Source: Aquarana catesbeiana
Taxonomy: Eukaryota > Chordata > Amphibia > Anura > Ranidae
Direction of reading: 5' to 3'
DNA length: 64,000 nt
NCBI RefSeq assembly: GCF_042186555.1
Contig: NC_133328.1
Location: 356,900,250-356,964,249, forward strand
This document shows positions 34,728 through 47,546 of this stretch, one piece after another. Under the pieces are notes generated by a model that ran no database searches, was not told the DNA's origin, and was given only the letters and a program-made list of their open reading frames with translations. Made by a program: the position numbers and the translations under genes. Position 1 is the stretch's first letter. Each line of letters begins with the position of its first letter.

Positions 34728-34896
34728 CAGTGGTTCTCAACACTGCCCTCAAGTATCCCCAACAGGCAATTTTTGCAGGTTTTCATTCATCTTGCACTGG
34801 TGCTTTAAATCAGAGTCAATGGCTTGGTATTTTGGACAGCTATTTTAGCTAAGATAAATTCCCAAAACATGTCCTGTCGGAGTCTGAGAACCACTG
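34728..34896. mobile_element. hAT-like MITE with CAGTGGTTCTCAA termini
   Basis: Left CAGTGGTTCTCAACACTGCCC, right read inward CAGTGGTTCTCAGACTCCG. No matching 8-bp flanks are visible. Same family as the better preserved 50077-50261 copy. Confidence 0.6.
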
Positions 34897-36674
34897 CGCT
34901 AAAATGGAAAATTGAATACTTACCTCTCTGTAATTTTCCTTTCCTGGTGCCTATCCATGGCAGCATATGCACAGTCTATGCATAAGCTACCATGAAGGCA
35001 CCAGGAAAGTAGCTTTTAGACAAATAACACTTTTTTTGTTTTGCCATGCCAATCAGCCTAGTTAAGCTGCAGCTGGAAAATCTGTTGCATAAACATTATT
35101 TTTTTTTTTTTTTGGGGGGGGGGGTGTAAAATGCATTACTTGGTTTGAGCATGCATCTGCAAAACAAATTATTAACAAAACACATAAAACATAAAAAAAT
35201 GCTACAAATTGTATTGGTCAACAAAACAGGACTTGGAAAAGAGCAAGGAGAGCAAAAAAAAACAAACATGTATGTTAATTTGAGACACTAACATAATATG
35301 GTCTTAAGGTCTAACCATTTTGCGGAAAAAATTAACGGGAGTTAAAAGGACTGCACCCACAAACGGACAGTCTCTTAAGGATGTAAACATTTATTAGTCA
35401 CAACAACTTGAGGAAGATTTTGCAAAATAATGCAGCACAGACAATTAAATCAAAGGGAAACTAACAAACAATGACAACAGCAAAAATATTTCAGTGAAAA
35501 ATATCCCCCCCCCCAAACAAAAAAATAAACAAAAGTAAAAAGTACACATCTGTTTTGCAAAGACATACCAAGCAAAATACAAAGAGAAAATACGTGTGTT
35601 ACAAACTCTTTAAGGAAGGACAGGGACACCCAAGCAATCGGGCTTCTTTTCAGGACAAGGTAAAGAATGCTATCTGCAAGCTTTATATAACATAGGTTTG
35701 TGTGCTAATGAGGCAAATGAAAACACATGCACAGTCCATGAAACACACAAAACGCACGTTCACCCAATGTAGAGACAGAACTTCAAAGTGGGTACACCTG
35801 TTAAGGATGTCCTTAAATTACTAACCCAAAAAAAACCTCTCTGAGCATGCCCAGAAAAATCCAAGTGCTGGTCACACAAAAAATAAACAAAAAAACAAAG
35901 TCCCTGAGCATACCCAGAACAACCCAGATGCAGCAAGCACAAAATAAGCCACCCCCTGTCCAAAATTAAGCACATCATCCAGCATGCTATAAAATTACAA
36001 CTAGGACAAACAACCCCCGGTCCAGAGGGTCAAACAAAAAGCCTAACATGGGCAAAAGTTATAAAACAAATACCATTGCAGTCTATGGGAACTGACTTAT
36101 TCATTGTTCTAGTCCCCACTTGGTTGGCTTATATTCTAGTTGTTGGCCTTGAAATGGGTATGGGGGCCCAGGTCCCACCCTGAGGGACATATATCAATGT
36201 CACCAATTTGTACAGGCCCAAAAACGAAACAAGGAGAAGTGCCGTTAAAAATGCAAAATTGCTTAAAAGCTAGTAACTTGGGGGGGGGGGGGGGCTTACT
36301 CTGCCCGTAAAGTGGTGCATCTGTAGCATGTATCCAAAATGCTGCTTCAAAGATGTACGGTTTTAGATAAACCTTACAAATCTACATTGCAGCTGCAAGA
36401 TTTGAACCCAAAACAAAAAATAGCCTGCCCCCCAATACATACAAGGCCATTTGGGTCTGTTAAGGCTTAAAACGAGAACCCCCAAGTGAAAAATAACACC
36501 CCAAACAAAAAAAATATTGTGCCCCTCCCACACACTAACAAACCCCTAGCCAAACACACAGCAAGCCAGCCCATGAAAAGGGGGTGGATGCTTGGGGGCA
36601 GGAGGGGCTTGGGCAAACCAAAAGTCAACCACCTTATACCCCTATTCAGGGGGACAAGGGCCTCTTCCACACAA
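34897..36674. other. Intronic, A-rich stretch with internal direct repeats
   Basis: A roughly 60-base direct repeat (CTGAGCATGCCCAGAAAAATCC near 35842 and CTGAGCATACCCAGAACAACCC near 35906) and G runs at about 35114 and 36280-36294. No gene. It may belong to one large repeat unit together with the triplication that follows. Confidence 0.4.
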
Positions 36675-38790
36675 CCCTAGGCTGGAGTTGTGGGGGGCTG
36701 CAGACAGGAGGCTTTACAGAATGTGAAAAGCCCCTTTAAACTAGTGGGTACAAGGTGCTTTGTGGTTGGTATTGGGCTGAGCCCAACATGCCCCAAAGGC
36801 AGTTGAGTGCATGTGGCCTTGTATGGTTCATGCAGGGGTTGGGCGATTGCTCTTCTCGCCCCTTTCCTAGCTGGCCCTGTTGTATGCTCTAAAAAAGGAT
36901 GCGGTTTTGGATTGGTGAAGGCAGCTCACAGCCTTTTCAGAATAGAGTGGTGTGTGGAGTTCCCCTTTAAAAGCAAAAGTTAGCCCATGGAAATCCAAGG
37001 AATTAGAGGGGGGAGACAAGGGCATTGGAGAATGGAGTGTAGAGTTCCCCTTTAAAAGCAAAAAGGTTAAATACCCTTTAAGGATGAGCTAGAGGAGCAA
37101 AAGTCTGTTTACATAATTTTAACAAGGCGCATGTCACAAGTTGGCAATGTAACATGCTAACATGACCTGTTAGCAAATCTCCTTAAAAAATACACAAAGT
37201 TTTAGAGGTGCGCCCAATCAACCCCTGCAATTGCATGAACGTTGCTTAACATTTACTAGGATTTTGGCCGCACAGTGAATAAACTCATGTGAACAAGCGC
37301 AAGAGCCGCTTGCGCATTGCTTACATTGATCTCACGCAGTTCTAAACGTACTTGCAGGCACAGCAGACTTTCTCTGAAAACCCTAGGCTGGGGTTGTGGG
37401 GGGCTGCAGACAGGGAGCTTTACAGAATGTGAAAAGCCCCTTTAAACTAGTGGGTACAAGGTGCTTTGTGGTTGGTATTGGGCTGAGCCCAACATGCCCC
37501 AAAGGCAGTTGAGTGCATGTGGCCTTGTATGGTTCAGGCAGGGGTTGGGCGATTGCTCTTCTCGCCCCTTTCCTAGCTGGCCCTGTTGTATGCTCTAAAA
37601 AAGGATGCGGTTTGGATTGGTGAAGGCAGCTCACAGCCTTTTCAGAATAGAGTGGTGTGTGGAGTCCCCCTTTAAAAGCAAAAGTTAGCCCATGGAAATC
37701 CAAGGAATTAGAGGGGGGAGACAAGGTCATTGGAGAATGGAGTGTAGAGTTCCCCTTTAAAAGCAAAAAGGTTAAATACCCTTTAAGGATGAGCTAGAGG
37801 AGCAAAAGTCTGTTTACATAATTTTAACAAGGCGCATGTCACAAGTTGGCAATGTAACATGCTAACATGACCTGTTAGCAAATCTCTTTAAAAAATACAC
37901 AAAGTTTTAGAGGTGCGCCCAATCAACCCCTGCAATTGCATGAACGTTGCTTAACATTTACTAGGATTTTGGCCGCACAGTGAATAAACTCATGTGAACA
38001 AGCGCAAGAGCCGCTTGCGCATTGCTTACATTGATCTCACGCAGTTCTAAACGTACTTGCAGGCACAGCAGACTTTCTCTGAAAACCCTAGGCTGGGGTT
38101 GTGGGGGGCTGCAGACAGGGGGCTTTACAGAATGTGAAAAGCCCCTTTAAACTAGTGGGTACAAGGTGCTTTGTGGTTGGTATTGGGCTGAGCCCAACAT
38201 GCCCCAAAGGCAGTTGAGTGCATGTGGCCTTGTATGGTTCAAGCAGGGGTTGGGCGATTGCTCTTCTCGCCCCTTTCCTAGCTGGCCCTGTTGTATGCTC
38301 TAAAAAAGGATGCGGTTTGGATTGGTGAATGCAGCTCACAGCCTTTTCAGAATAGAGTGGTGTGTGGAGTCCCCCTTTAAAAGCAAAAGTTAGCCCATGG
38401 AAATCCAAGGAATTAGAGGGGGGAGACAAGGGCATTGGAGAATGGAGTGTAGAGTTCCCCTTTAAAAGCAAAAAGGTTAAATACCCTTTAAGGATGAGCT
38501 AGAGGAGCAAAAGTCTGTTTACATAATTTTAACAAGGCGCATGTCACAAGTTGGCAATGTAACATGCTAACATGACCTGTTAGCAAATCTCCTTAAAAAA
38601 TACACAAAGTTTTAGAGGTGCGCCCAATCAACCCCTGCAATTGCATGAACGTTACTTAACATTTACTAAGATTTTGGCCGCACAGTGAATAAACTCATGT
38701 GAACAAGCGCAAGAGCCGCTTGCGCATTGCTTACATTGATCTCACGCAGTTCTAAACGTACTTGCAGGCACAGCAGACTTTCTCTGAAAA
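36675..38790. repeat. 705-bp unit in three head-to-tail copies
   Basis: Copies are 36675-37380, 37381-38085 and 38086-38790. Each begins CCCTAGGCTGG and ends GCAGACTTTCTCTGAAAA. They differ by a handful of substitutions and indels (for example GCGGTTTTGG in the first, GCGGTTTGG in the others). A minus-strand frame of 127 codons is open in copies 2 and 3 but is broken by that indel in copy 1, and it resembles no protein I know. Each unit contains a shorter internal repeat (GTGGAGTCCCCCTTTAAAAGCAAAAG and GTAGAGTTCCCCTTTAAAAGCAAAAAGG). Confidence 0.95.
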
Positions 38791-39483
38791 AGTTACTTTC
38801 TCATTCTATTTTGGGCATATTTGTTACTTGGGCAGTTGTTATTAAACTTCCTCACATCACACCATAATATTGGCACCTCCATCTTCTGTCAATATTGATT
38901 TGGAGATGCTGTGCGCCATGTCCATAGTGGCGCACAGATTGCATTATCCCGTGCGCCGAGATCGCTATAGTAAATGAGGGATTCACGCTCTGTTACTGGC
39001 GCACCATTTCGTAAATATGAAAATGTGCGTCTCTCTGATGGCGCACGGCTTTCACAAATCACCCCGTATATCTCTGGATTAGATGTTGATCATTTGTTTT
39101 CGCTGAAGGTAACCCCTGCTTATGTATTTTTGATTATATGTTCAGTTTGAATAGCTCAGGTTTGTGACAATTTCACTTTAGATATGAGGGCCCAGACAAA
39201 GCAAAGCTAACCTACCTCTAAAAAAAAATGACGACTTGTCAGTTATAGTAAACTAAATAATACAATTTCTGCATAACCTTAACAATGACAGGCTCCCTTA
39301 AAGCTACAACTGTTGCCATCCTTTTCTACTGGGTGTTATAATACTTATTCATAGTCTTTTGGTTATTAACATGTTAGTTATTTGACTCCAGTTGACCTTT
39401 ATTTTTTTCTCCTAATGTTCATTACTGCAATCACATTTATACTTAGAATTTCAATATTTTTTCTTTTTTAATTGTAACAGTTT
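38791..39483. other. Intronic stretch, nothing certain
   Basis: 38900-39065 has several GCGCA/TGCGC motifs (GTGCGCC, GGCGCAC) in both orientations, perhaps a worn MITE. Otherwise plain. Confidence 0.4.
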
Positions 39484-39740
39484 ACCCATTGGCGGACCGT
39501 TCATTGGGGGCGCACAGGTGCCATCCCCACTATCCATGCGCTCGGCCCCCTGATCTACATGCAGGGTGCCGGATGCATGGATTCCAATGAGGGGGGAGTT
39601 TTTTTTTTTTTAAGCACGTGATTAGAGCCACAGGTTTGGGGGCACAGAGCACCTACCTAGATGGGGTAAGTGCAGGGCTTGCCGCGTCCCCCCCCCCCCC
39701 CCAAAAAAAAATAAAAATAAACACCAGCCGCCACTGCTTT
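39484..39740. mobile_element. Possible MITE (TTGGCGGACC / CAGTGGCGGCTGG ends)
   Basis: Starts TTGGCGGACCGTTCATTGG, ends ACCAGCCGCCACTGC, with poly-T and a C14 run inside. Weak terminal similarity (TGGCGG). 39741-40690 after it has no recognised feature. Confidence 0.3.
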
Positions 39741-40689
39741 CACCCTTTAGAAAATCAATGCTGTGATTTGCGAAGAAGTGATAACAGTACATATTTTTTA
39801 GGTGTACATTACTGTAAAACAATGTATCTCTGTACTAGCTTGGCCCTCTTACCGCTTTATTTGCGCACATGTAAGGAATATGCTTGGTGTTACCAAGAAC
39901 TGATTGCTTCTTATTCAAACTTGCATCAGAAAAATTACAGTTAAAACTGACTGGTTCTCCTAAGCAACCAATGTTTTTTATGACTAGAGAACTGAACGGG
40001 TCCCCGGTGGATTGGTTGTACTTACATTACGTGAAGTTGTACGAACAGAGAAATGCACTGTCACAGGCAAGGACAATGCTTCTGACAGAATTCAGAATAC
40101 TTGTCCTATCAAGCTTCATTGGCTTTTTCTCTATACATTCTCAGATATAGCGAAATAAAGGAGCAACTGATAATCCCAGGGTTTTGAAGAAGGGAACGAA
40201 GTATTTTACTCTCTTATAGTTCAAGTGAAGCCAGTTTTAAGAATGATGGCAGTTTTGTGCTGTTAGCTTGAGTTATTAAGCAAGGCTAGTCAGGGAACAA
40301 AAGGTGTCAGAGTACATAGCAGCAAAATGTGCTGTCTCTAGCGTCTGTCTATCCTGCCTTCATTCTGGAAATACATTACTTAGGTCTCCCTGGGAGTGCA
40401 TTATTCTGCCAGCATCAAGGAAGCTAAACCTGCCTGTTGTCAGAACACATTAATAAAAACATAAGATTGATTAAGTAAATGAGCAACGCATAGGAAACAA
40501 TGCTGCACTGCATCATGCAGAAGACATGCAGTTCCAGCAATAAGGATTAAAAAAGAACTCTTAGAAACATATAAAATCACGTAAAAGCTTCTTGTATAAA
40601 AGTTGTTCATCAACTTTAGTTCAATTTAAATCAGTGCATCTATATACTGAATCTTCTTGATGGTGTAATCACAGGATTCTGTGAAATAT

Positions 40690-42260
40690 AAGTATACTAA
40701 GAATAAGTATATAACTCCCGCGCTGTCAAATTAAAACTAAGGGTACACTGCAGCAAACACCTGGTAAGCTGATCCTTAACAGATAGGGAGGTAAATGAAT
40801 AAATGGTGGTGTTGCGCTGTGAACTGACTAAAATAATAATAAAGTGCTAGTGCAATAATTGACACATAAGTATACAATAAAAACTTGCTGAGTGCTAAAG
40901 TGCCAAGTGATAAGTGAAACAAATGGAGTTTCTACAGACAATAAACATCCATAATCAATAATAGCAGCTTGAAACCAATCATACAACAATAAATCAATAA
41001 CATATATTGCTAATGTGCTGAAGTGGTTAAACTGTATATACAAATACAAAAAATGAAAAGTCCAATGTGCACTCTGGATAGGAGTGTTTTGAGTATGTGA
41101 ATACAATCCAAAAAGTCTGAGTCTAAAGCTCAAATTTGTCTTGAATACACACGGTCACACAAATGTTGTCGGAAATTCTGAACGTCAAGAACGCGGTGAC
41201 GTACAACACATACGACGAGCCGAGAAAAATGAAGTTCAACAGCCAGTGAGGCTCTATATGAGCATGATATGACTCTTTATACTCTTATGCCCTGTACACA
41301 CGATAGGATTTTCCAACAACAAAACCGTGGATTTTTTCTGACGGATGTTGGCTCAAACTTGTCTTGCATACACACGGTCACACAAATGTTGAAAATTCCA
41401 AACGTCAAGAACGCGGTCACACAAATGGTCTCACAAATGTTGTTGAAAATTCCGAACGTCAAGAACGCAGTGACATACAACACATACGACGAGCCGAGAA
41501 AAATGAAGTTCAATAGCCAGTGCGGCTCTTCTGCTTGATTCCAAGCATGCGTGGACTTTTGTGCGTTGGAATTGTGTACACACGGTCTGAATTTCCGACA
41601 ACAACTCTTGTTGTCGGAAAATTTGAGAACCTGCTCTCAAACATTTGTTTGGTGGAAATTCTATGGAGCATACACACGGTCGGACTTTCCGACAACAAGC
41701 TCACATCAAACATTTGTTGTCGAAATCCTATCGTGTGTATGGCCCTTAACAGTATTAAAAATGGGTACTATATCCCTCCACCGTGAATAAAAAAAACAGC
41801 CGGTGCCAGGCCAATCATCTGTGATAACACCTGAATGTGTACAAGCCCCTCACCTTACTGCTGTAAGGTTACAGCATGGAAATAAAGCCCTGTTCTCTAA
41901 TATGCTCGGTATGGGGAGATGAGAAAAATGGAAGAAAGGTGCCAATAGCGTAATCCCGTTTGAAATGGGTCAGTTTATTGGAAAAAACATAGATACACTC
42001 ACTTTTTGGTTTTAAAAATGGCAATAATCCACGAGTGCAGAGCTCATATACTTCCGACCACTACTGGTTCCGTCTATTGCTCCAATCCCGCGCGTATTGT
42101 CACATCACATGACTTCATCGGGGGATCCCCTGGTGTAGTCACGTGATGTGACTACATCAGGGGACCTTGGGACTGATATGCGGGATTTAAATCGTGCGAG
42201 TTCAGTTCCATTCCCGCTGTCAGTGTGAACCTAGGCTCAGCAAAGAAAAAAACACCAATG
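40690..42260 (-). mobile_element. Possible Penelope-like element debris interrupted by a MITE
   Basis: The two flanks of the MITE at 41288-41745 look like one dispersed repeat. On the minus strand 42125-42085 reads CCCGATGAAGTCATGTGATG then TGACAATACGCGCGGGATTG. This is one or two substitutions per core box away from a CUGAUGA-stem II-GAAA hammerhead arrangement, which is characteristic of Penelope-like terminal repeats. No RT or GIY-YIG coding sequence is visible. Confidence 0.3.
41288..41745. mobile_element. MITE with TGCCCTGTACACACGATAGG termini, copy A
   Basis: Left TGCCCTGTACACACGATAGG then ATTTTCCAACAACAAAACC; right read inward GGGCCATACACACGATAGG then ATTTCGACAACAAA. A partial duplicate of its interior (CACGGTCACACAAATGTTGTCGG, CATACGACGAGCC) sits at 41145-41250. 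Confidence 0.75.
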
Positions 42261-43105
42261 CACACCGTTTCACAAAACCGCAATGTTAAACATCTAAATA
42301 ATCCGTAAATGTATAATTTGGCATCATAAAAAATGATAGTGACGCCCATGTTAGCCATTTAAAAGGCAACTTCCATATTTCTATTGCAAAGTAGAGGTTA
42401 AGATCCAAAATTTGACTATACTATACTATCGTCAACCATGACCAGTGCCCATCTCTGAGGTATACAAAACTGCAGTCACTACCTAATAAACTTATGGGTG
42501 TCAACAAGCCACATATAAATGCAAATCCTCTGATGCAAGCAAACCCCATAGGGACCTTTTGAAAGTGTCAATACTGAGTGACATTTGGACGACTACTTAA
42601 TGCATCTGATGTACACCAGTGTTAAGAGTTTCAATCAACATTAGGCAATGTGTCAATGAGCACTGGCAACTGTGTACGCCAAAGACAGGCTTATATCTAC
42701 ACAATGCTCCTGGTAACACTTATCAGAGGATAGAGAATGAGGCTTTAATGAGGACAAACGGGAGTGCAATGAACATTCAACTGAATGTAAAATCCTGCAT
42801 CCTTTGCCATGTGACATTTGCCTCTATAGATAATAAAAATAATAATAATAAAAAAAAACTGCTTCTAATTTTTGAACACACTCTTTGGAGTTGGTATGGC
42901 ATTAGCAGAACAGACTACTAAATAAATGCAAAACGTTATTGACAGAAGTATAACTTGGGAAAAATATAAAACATTGAGGAGAAAAAAAAAATCAACCAAA
43001 AAAATTACTTTATAGTAAAATGCAGTAGCTATAATTTCCAAACCGTTTATTTTGATTGGAACAAATGGACCTGAAATGATAAATACTGCTTGTTAAAACA
43101 TGAAA

Positions 43106-43114
<9 letters not shown>
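42261..43114. other. Intronic stretch, nothing recognised
   Basis: AT-rich with a short AAT repeat near 42835-42850. No gene. Confidence 0.5.
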
Positions 43115-43158
<44 letters not shown>

Positions 43159-43170
43159 TATATATATATT
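43115..43170. repeat. (TA)n microsatellite
   Basis: A TA run interrupted by a T9 tract; ORFs rich in Ile-Tyr across it are artefacts. 43171-44833 after it shows no recognised feature apart from a worn TTGATTTACTAAA MITE end near 44720. Confidence 0.9.
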
Positions 43171-44833
43171 TTTCTTTTAAGTTTTATGAATGTTTCAAAA
43201 GGTAATTGCTGAATCTTCAGGCAAGATGAATTAAACCTTAACCAGTCCATGCTGCACACAAGGCTTTTCTATCTTCTAATCCCTTCCAATGTGTATTCCC
43301 ATAAAACTAATCTCACTTGTAAACAAGCTTTTCACTTCAGGTTAGGAAATACAAGATCAGAGATAAATCACAGCAAGGAGAAGTGACAAACATTTTGAAA
43401 TAATCGCCCTTCCTCCTGCAAATTGGACTCAAGCACTGGAAGCTGCCTATCTGTTCCAGGCAAGCTGATCCCTTCAAGAGGGAGGAGAGGAGAGAAAAAA
43501 TAAAAAATAAAAAGACATCTGACACGACAGTCACGCTGGATTTCATTCTGTAATCTTACATTTTAAGCCCATCAGCACTGTAAAAGACTTCAAAGGCAAC
43601 CACATAACTGAAGAGGGATGTTACAGACTAAGAGCACAGAAACATGTACCGTATTTATAATAATAGTAATAAAAAAGTGCACTGGCAAAGAACACTAACA
43701 ACAGTTTCAAGAACAAATACACAAAAAAAAAAAATCAGAAAAGCAGCATAGATTTTATTTAAGACAAGAGAGTCCACTAGGTCATCAGTAACCCATGATC
43801 TACCATCATGATAACAAGGACATGTCTGATCCAAAGCAAAGAACACCTAAATAGCTGTTGATGCAAAAGGTAATGGCTTTTACAGGTTCACTTTATTACA
43901 GACACTTAGAAACAAATATAAAAAAAAAAGGAAGCGAGATAAACAGGGTCTCTGATATGAATGGGGGCAACCATATTACTCATAACCTGACATATTTAGC
44001 TTTTTCTAGCAAGTCTTAAACTACAGATTTTTAAGGTTGCACTTATTTTGCTGCAGTGCATTATTTGATAACGTTATGCTGTGGTATAACAACCCATTTA
44101 TTTGGAATGGAATGGCAATGCAGCACAATGCAAGTTTTAACATATCTGCAGAATATTTTTCAAAGCAGTACACCACAACACACAAATGGTTTATATCTAT
44201 GTTTTGTGCACTGGATAGGTGTACTGGAGTAGCATTCAAAATAAATGGCACCACACACTTAGTTTTGTATGTCACCACATCATACACCTGGTTTAGTGTG
44301 TGTCTTGATCCCAAACATGGCACAATGATAGCCAACAAAGGGTAATCTCATTTCTAGCAATGAGGCGAGCTTTGCTATCTGTCTGACTGCTATTTGCACC
44401 AGGACTTCTCAGTTGGTAGCTCACCATAAACATCAATTTGACAGGTTTAGAATCATTTCACGTAAATGCCCAATTTTGGCTTGTAGAAAAAATTCAAACA
44501 AAAGATCAATAAGATATAGAAAAAAAAAAAAGAACCCATTTATTTTTAGCTCTTTTATTTTAATTAACCCTGAAGTATTGGACCCTGAATTTTTTCCCAG
44601 TGCTGGTGTCCCAACGTTAAAAATTACAATCATTTGTGACCACTACATTGTCCAGTTATATAAAGCTACAACATTCAAGAATCAGATTTCAAGATGTAAG
44701 CAGCAAAAAACACTGAGGGGTTGATTTACTAAATGTAAATGTGATGTCGAGCTGAGGCAATGTGGCGGCTCATACGATGAAGGAGATCGCCTGCAGACTG
44801 TTGGAAATGCCCAGCATGGAATCTATATGAGCA

Positions 44834-45294
44834 TGATATGACTCTTTATAATCTTATGCCTTGTACACATGATAGGATTTTCCGACAACAAAACCGTGGA
44901 TTTTTTCCCAGCGGATGTTGGCTCAAACTTGTCTTGCATACACACGGTCACACAAATCTTGTCGGAAATTCCAAACGTCAAGAACTTGGTGATGTACAAG
45001 ACGTACGATGAGCCGAGAAAAATGAAGTTCAATAGCCAGTGCGGCTCTTCTGCTTGATTCCAAGCATGCGTGGAATTTTGTGCATCGGAATTGTGTACAC
45101 ACGATCGGAATTTCTGACAACGGATTTTGTTGTCGGAAAATTTGAGATCCAGATCTCAAATTTTGTTTGACAGAAATTCCGACAGAAAATGTCCGGTGGA
45201 GCCTACACACGGTCAGAATTTCCGACAACAAGCTCCCATCGAACATCGTTGTCGGAAAATCCTATCGTGTTTACAGGGCATTAGAGTCATATCG
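44834..45294. mobile_element. MITE, same family as 41288-41745, copy B
   Basis: Termini extend further than in copy A: GATATGACTCT...TGCCTTGTACACATGATAGG at the left, and AGAGTCATATC as the inverted mate at 45284-45294 with GATAGGATTTTCCGACAAC inside. The same GCATGATATGACTCTTTATA sequence also precedes copy A. Confidence 0.75.
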
Positions 45295-45580
45295 TTCTGG
45301 AAAGCAGATTTTAGTCTCTGGTGGCGGTGGAGCACTTTTGAAGAGGTGTTTGATACTTTTCTTTCACCATTACACCAAACTTTTCAAGTTTTGGACATTT
45401 TTACTTTACTTTTTAAAAAAAAAATATTTCTGTTATATTCATTTTATTTGAATTGCAGCGCAACACATTTTGGTGTTCTATTTATTGCTGTGATAAATAT
45501 CTCATGGTGTGCTGGTAGCTCTTGTTTTTACTTACGGTTGTTGTTATCCCACTAGCGTGGTTACCACTGTATCGTTTACA

Positions 45581-45759
45581 CTTGATTTAATAAAACTGGA
45601 GAGTGCAAAATCTGGTGCAGCTTTGCAAAGAAACCAATTAGCTTCCATTTTTTTTTTTTTGTCAAAGCTTAATTGAACAAGCTGAAGCTAGAAGGTGATT
45701 GGCTACCATGCACAGCTGCACCAGATTTTGAACATTCCAGTTTTAAGCAAATCAACCCT
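45581..45759. mobile_element. Palindromic MITE (GGTTGATTTACTAAAACTGG type), intact
   Basis: Arms CTTGATTTAATAAAACTGG / AGAGTGCAAAATCTGGTGCA and their inverted mates (TGCACCAGATTTTGAACATT / CCAGTTTTAAGCAAATCAA). The centre has a T15 run followed by CAAAGCTTAATTGAACAAGC, which contains a TTAA. Confidence 0.75.
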
Positions 45760-47546
45760 AGTGTGTCACATCCAGAACATTCCCAAATGGTGGTCATGCA
45801 GAAAACTAGAAGGTAATGTGGCTAAATGCTGCAGTTAGTATTATTTTATCACACGGCACATCTACATCCTAAATGAGTAGCCATGTGTAGCGAGCAGATT
45901 AGCTATATACATTTTTCCTAATGGGCTGATTCACACATTGAGCTGCGTCATTCTGAGTTTCCGCACTGATGAAACAGATATAACAAAACTATTTAATTGG
46001 TATAATTATCACACCTAAATGGGGAAAATAAAAGAAGTTTGTTGTTAAGAGTTTACATATGCTTGGCAAACTACAGCAATACATGCCAAGTGTCCCTTTT
46101 GTTCTTGTGTGCACATTGCCTGAGCCAGGTTAACCTCAGCAGAGAGATTTCCAGATATTTCTGTCGCTGTGTGCAATAAAGCAGATCTAACAAAAAAGAA
46201 AAAAAAAATCACTTTTCAAGTTTGTGTTTCCTTCTGAAATAACCTGCCCTACTTTAATTCTTCATTGTGAAAGACTCGGTTGGTTTCTTATTATAGAGAA
46301 ATATGGGCATTACAGATATTTTCCCCCTCCTCACAGGTTGCTGGTGCAGGTCTTCAGAAACATTTCATAAATCAGCTCTAAAACCACACTTTGGAAATTT
46401 CTGCAGTATTTGTTTCGTGGTTGTATGTCAGAAGCAAGCAAAAAAGCACAAACTATTGTATATACTGCTGTATTTCTTCGTGCAAATTCCAAGGTTAGAC
46501 TGTCTGCTATGCCAAGGAAAGCGATTAAACATATCTTAAATTTTGCAAGAGTCTGAAAAAAAAAACTGCAGATGCTGGAAACACCAGCAAATACATTTAT
46601 TTTATTGTCCTTACAATGCAAGAGAAGGGCATGCTAAAATTCTATTTACAGGAATGCGTGCCACATGCACATATAACCAGTACCGTGAATATTCGTACAA
46701 TTGGTACCTAGAGAAAAGAGATGATAAACTGGTCTATGGGCGAACGCATGAGGAAAAATATCTGACGCTGATAATGACGAAAATGTAAATGCATTTCTGA
46801 AACTGCCAGTGCCTGGTAGGGCTATATTAATTTTGTTTGATCGTTCCCCAGATGGCATTGCTAGGTTGCTAACTGCATCAGGGCTGTTGCTTTATATTTC
46901 TCAGAAATATCAGCTCTGCCAATGATAGAGTCAGCTCTAAAAGAAGCAACACAAAAACAGCACAGGAGACAAGCAAAGAGATTCACCCCAGTCTCTGAGA
47001 AGAGGAAAAACAGGATTTTCATTTTTTTTAACATAAAATCCATTTCTGGAAGTTCATTACACCCTCTTTGCCTTTGTGATGTGCTCTCAATACTGCTTTT
47101 TCTTTACATGTTTTTGCTTGCCAGTGTCCAATTCCTCCTGAAGGCAGCAATATAACCCAATTATCTCAGAAAAACTGAATTTGGTGTCTAGAACTCAGTC
47201 ACTGCCTGTAAACAATTTATTGTTGAATTGTTTATTATTGAAACATAGAAGCAGCTGCTTGGCTTTGTACATCAGTAAGGTGAATTGTTTGCCACATAGC
47301 TATGACTATGTTAGGAGTAAATCTATTATAATAAAATATGGTGCTGCCATTGCTGAGCTTCCTCTTAAATTACTAACTTCCTGACTCTAACGTTGACCCA
47401 CTGGTAACGATACTTTCTGATTTACTGACTATGAACAAGTATGCAACTCAAACAAAGTCAGAGAAAGGGTCAGTCTTCTTCTAAATGCCTACTCTGGCTC
47501 AGTAGCTTCGAGTATTGAGGCAGATTTGTTGCCATGACTTACAGTA
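45760..47546. other. Intronic stretch, nothing recognised
   Basis: No convincing ORF, terminal repeats or tandem repeats. Confidence 0.5.

Noticed and set aside
37383..38471. 127-codon ORFs in the 705-bp units as genes
   Set aside because: Present only because the unit is duplicated; broken in copy 1, no homology recognised, no splice or promoter context.
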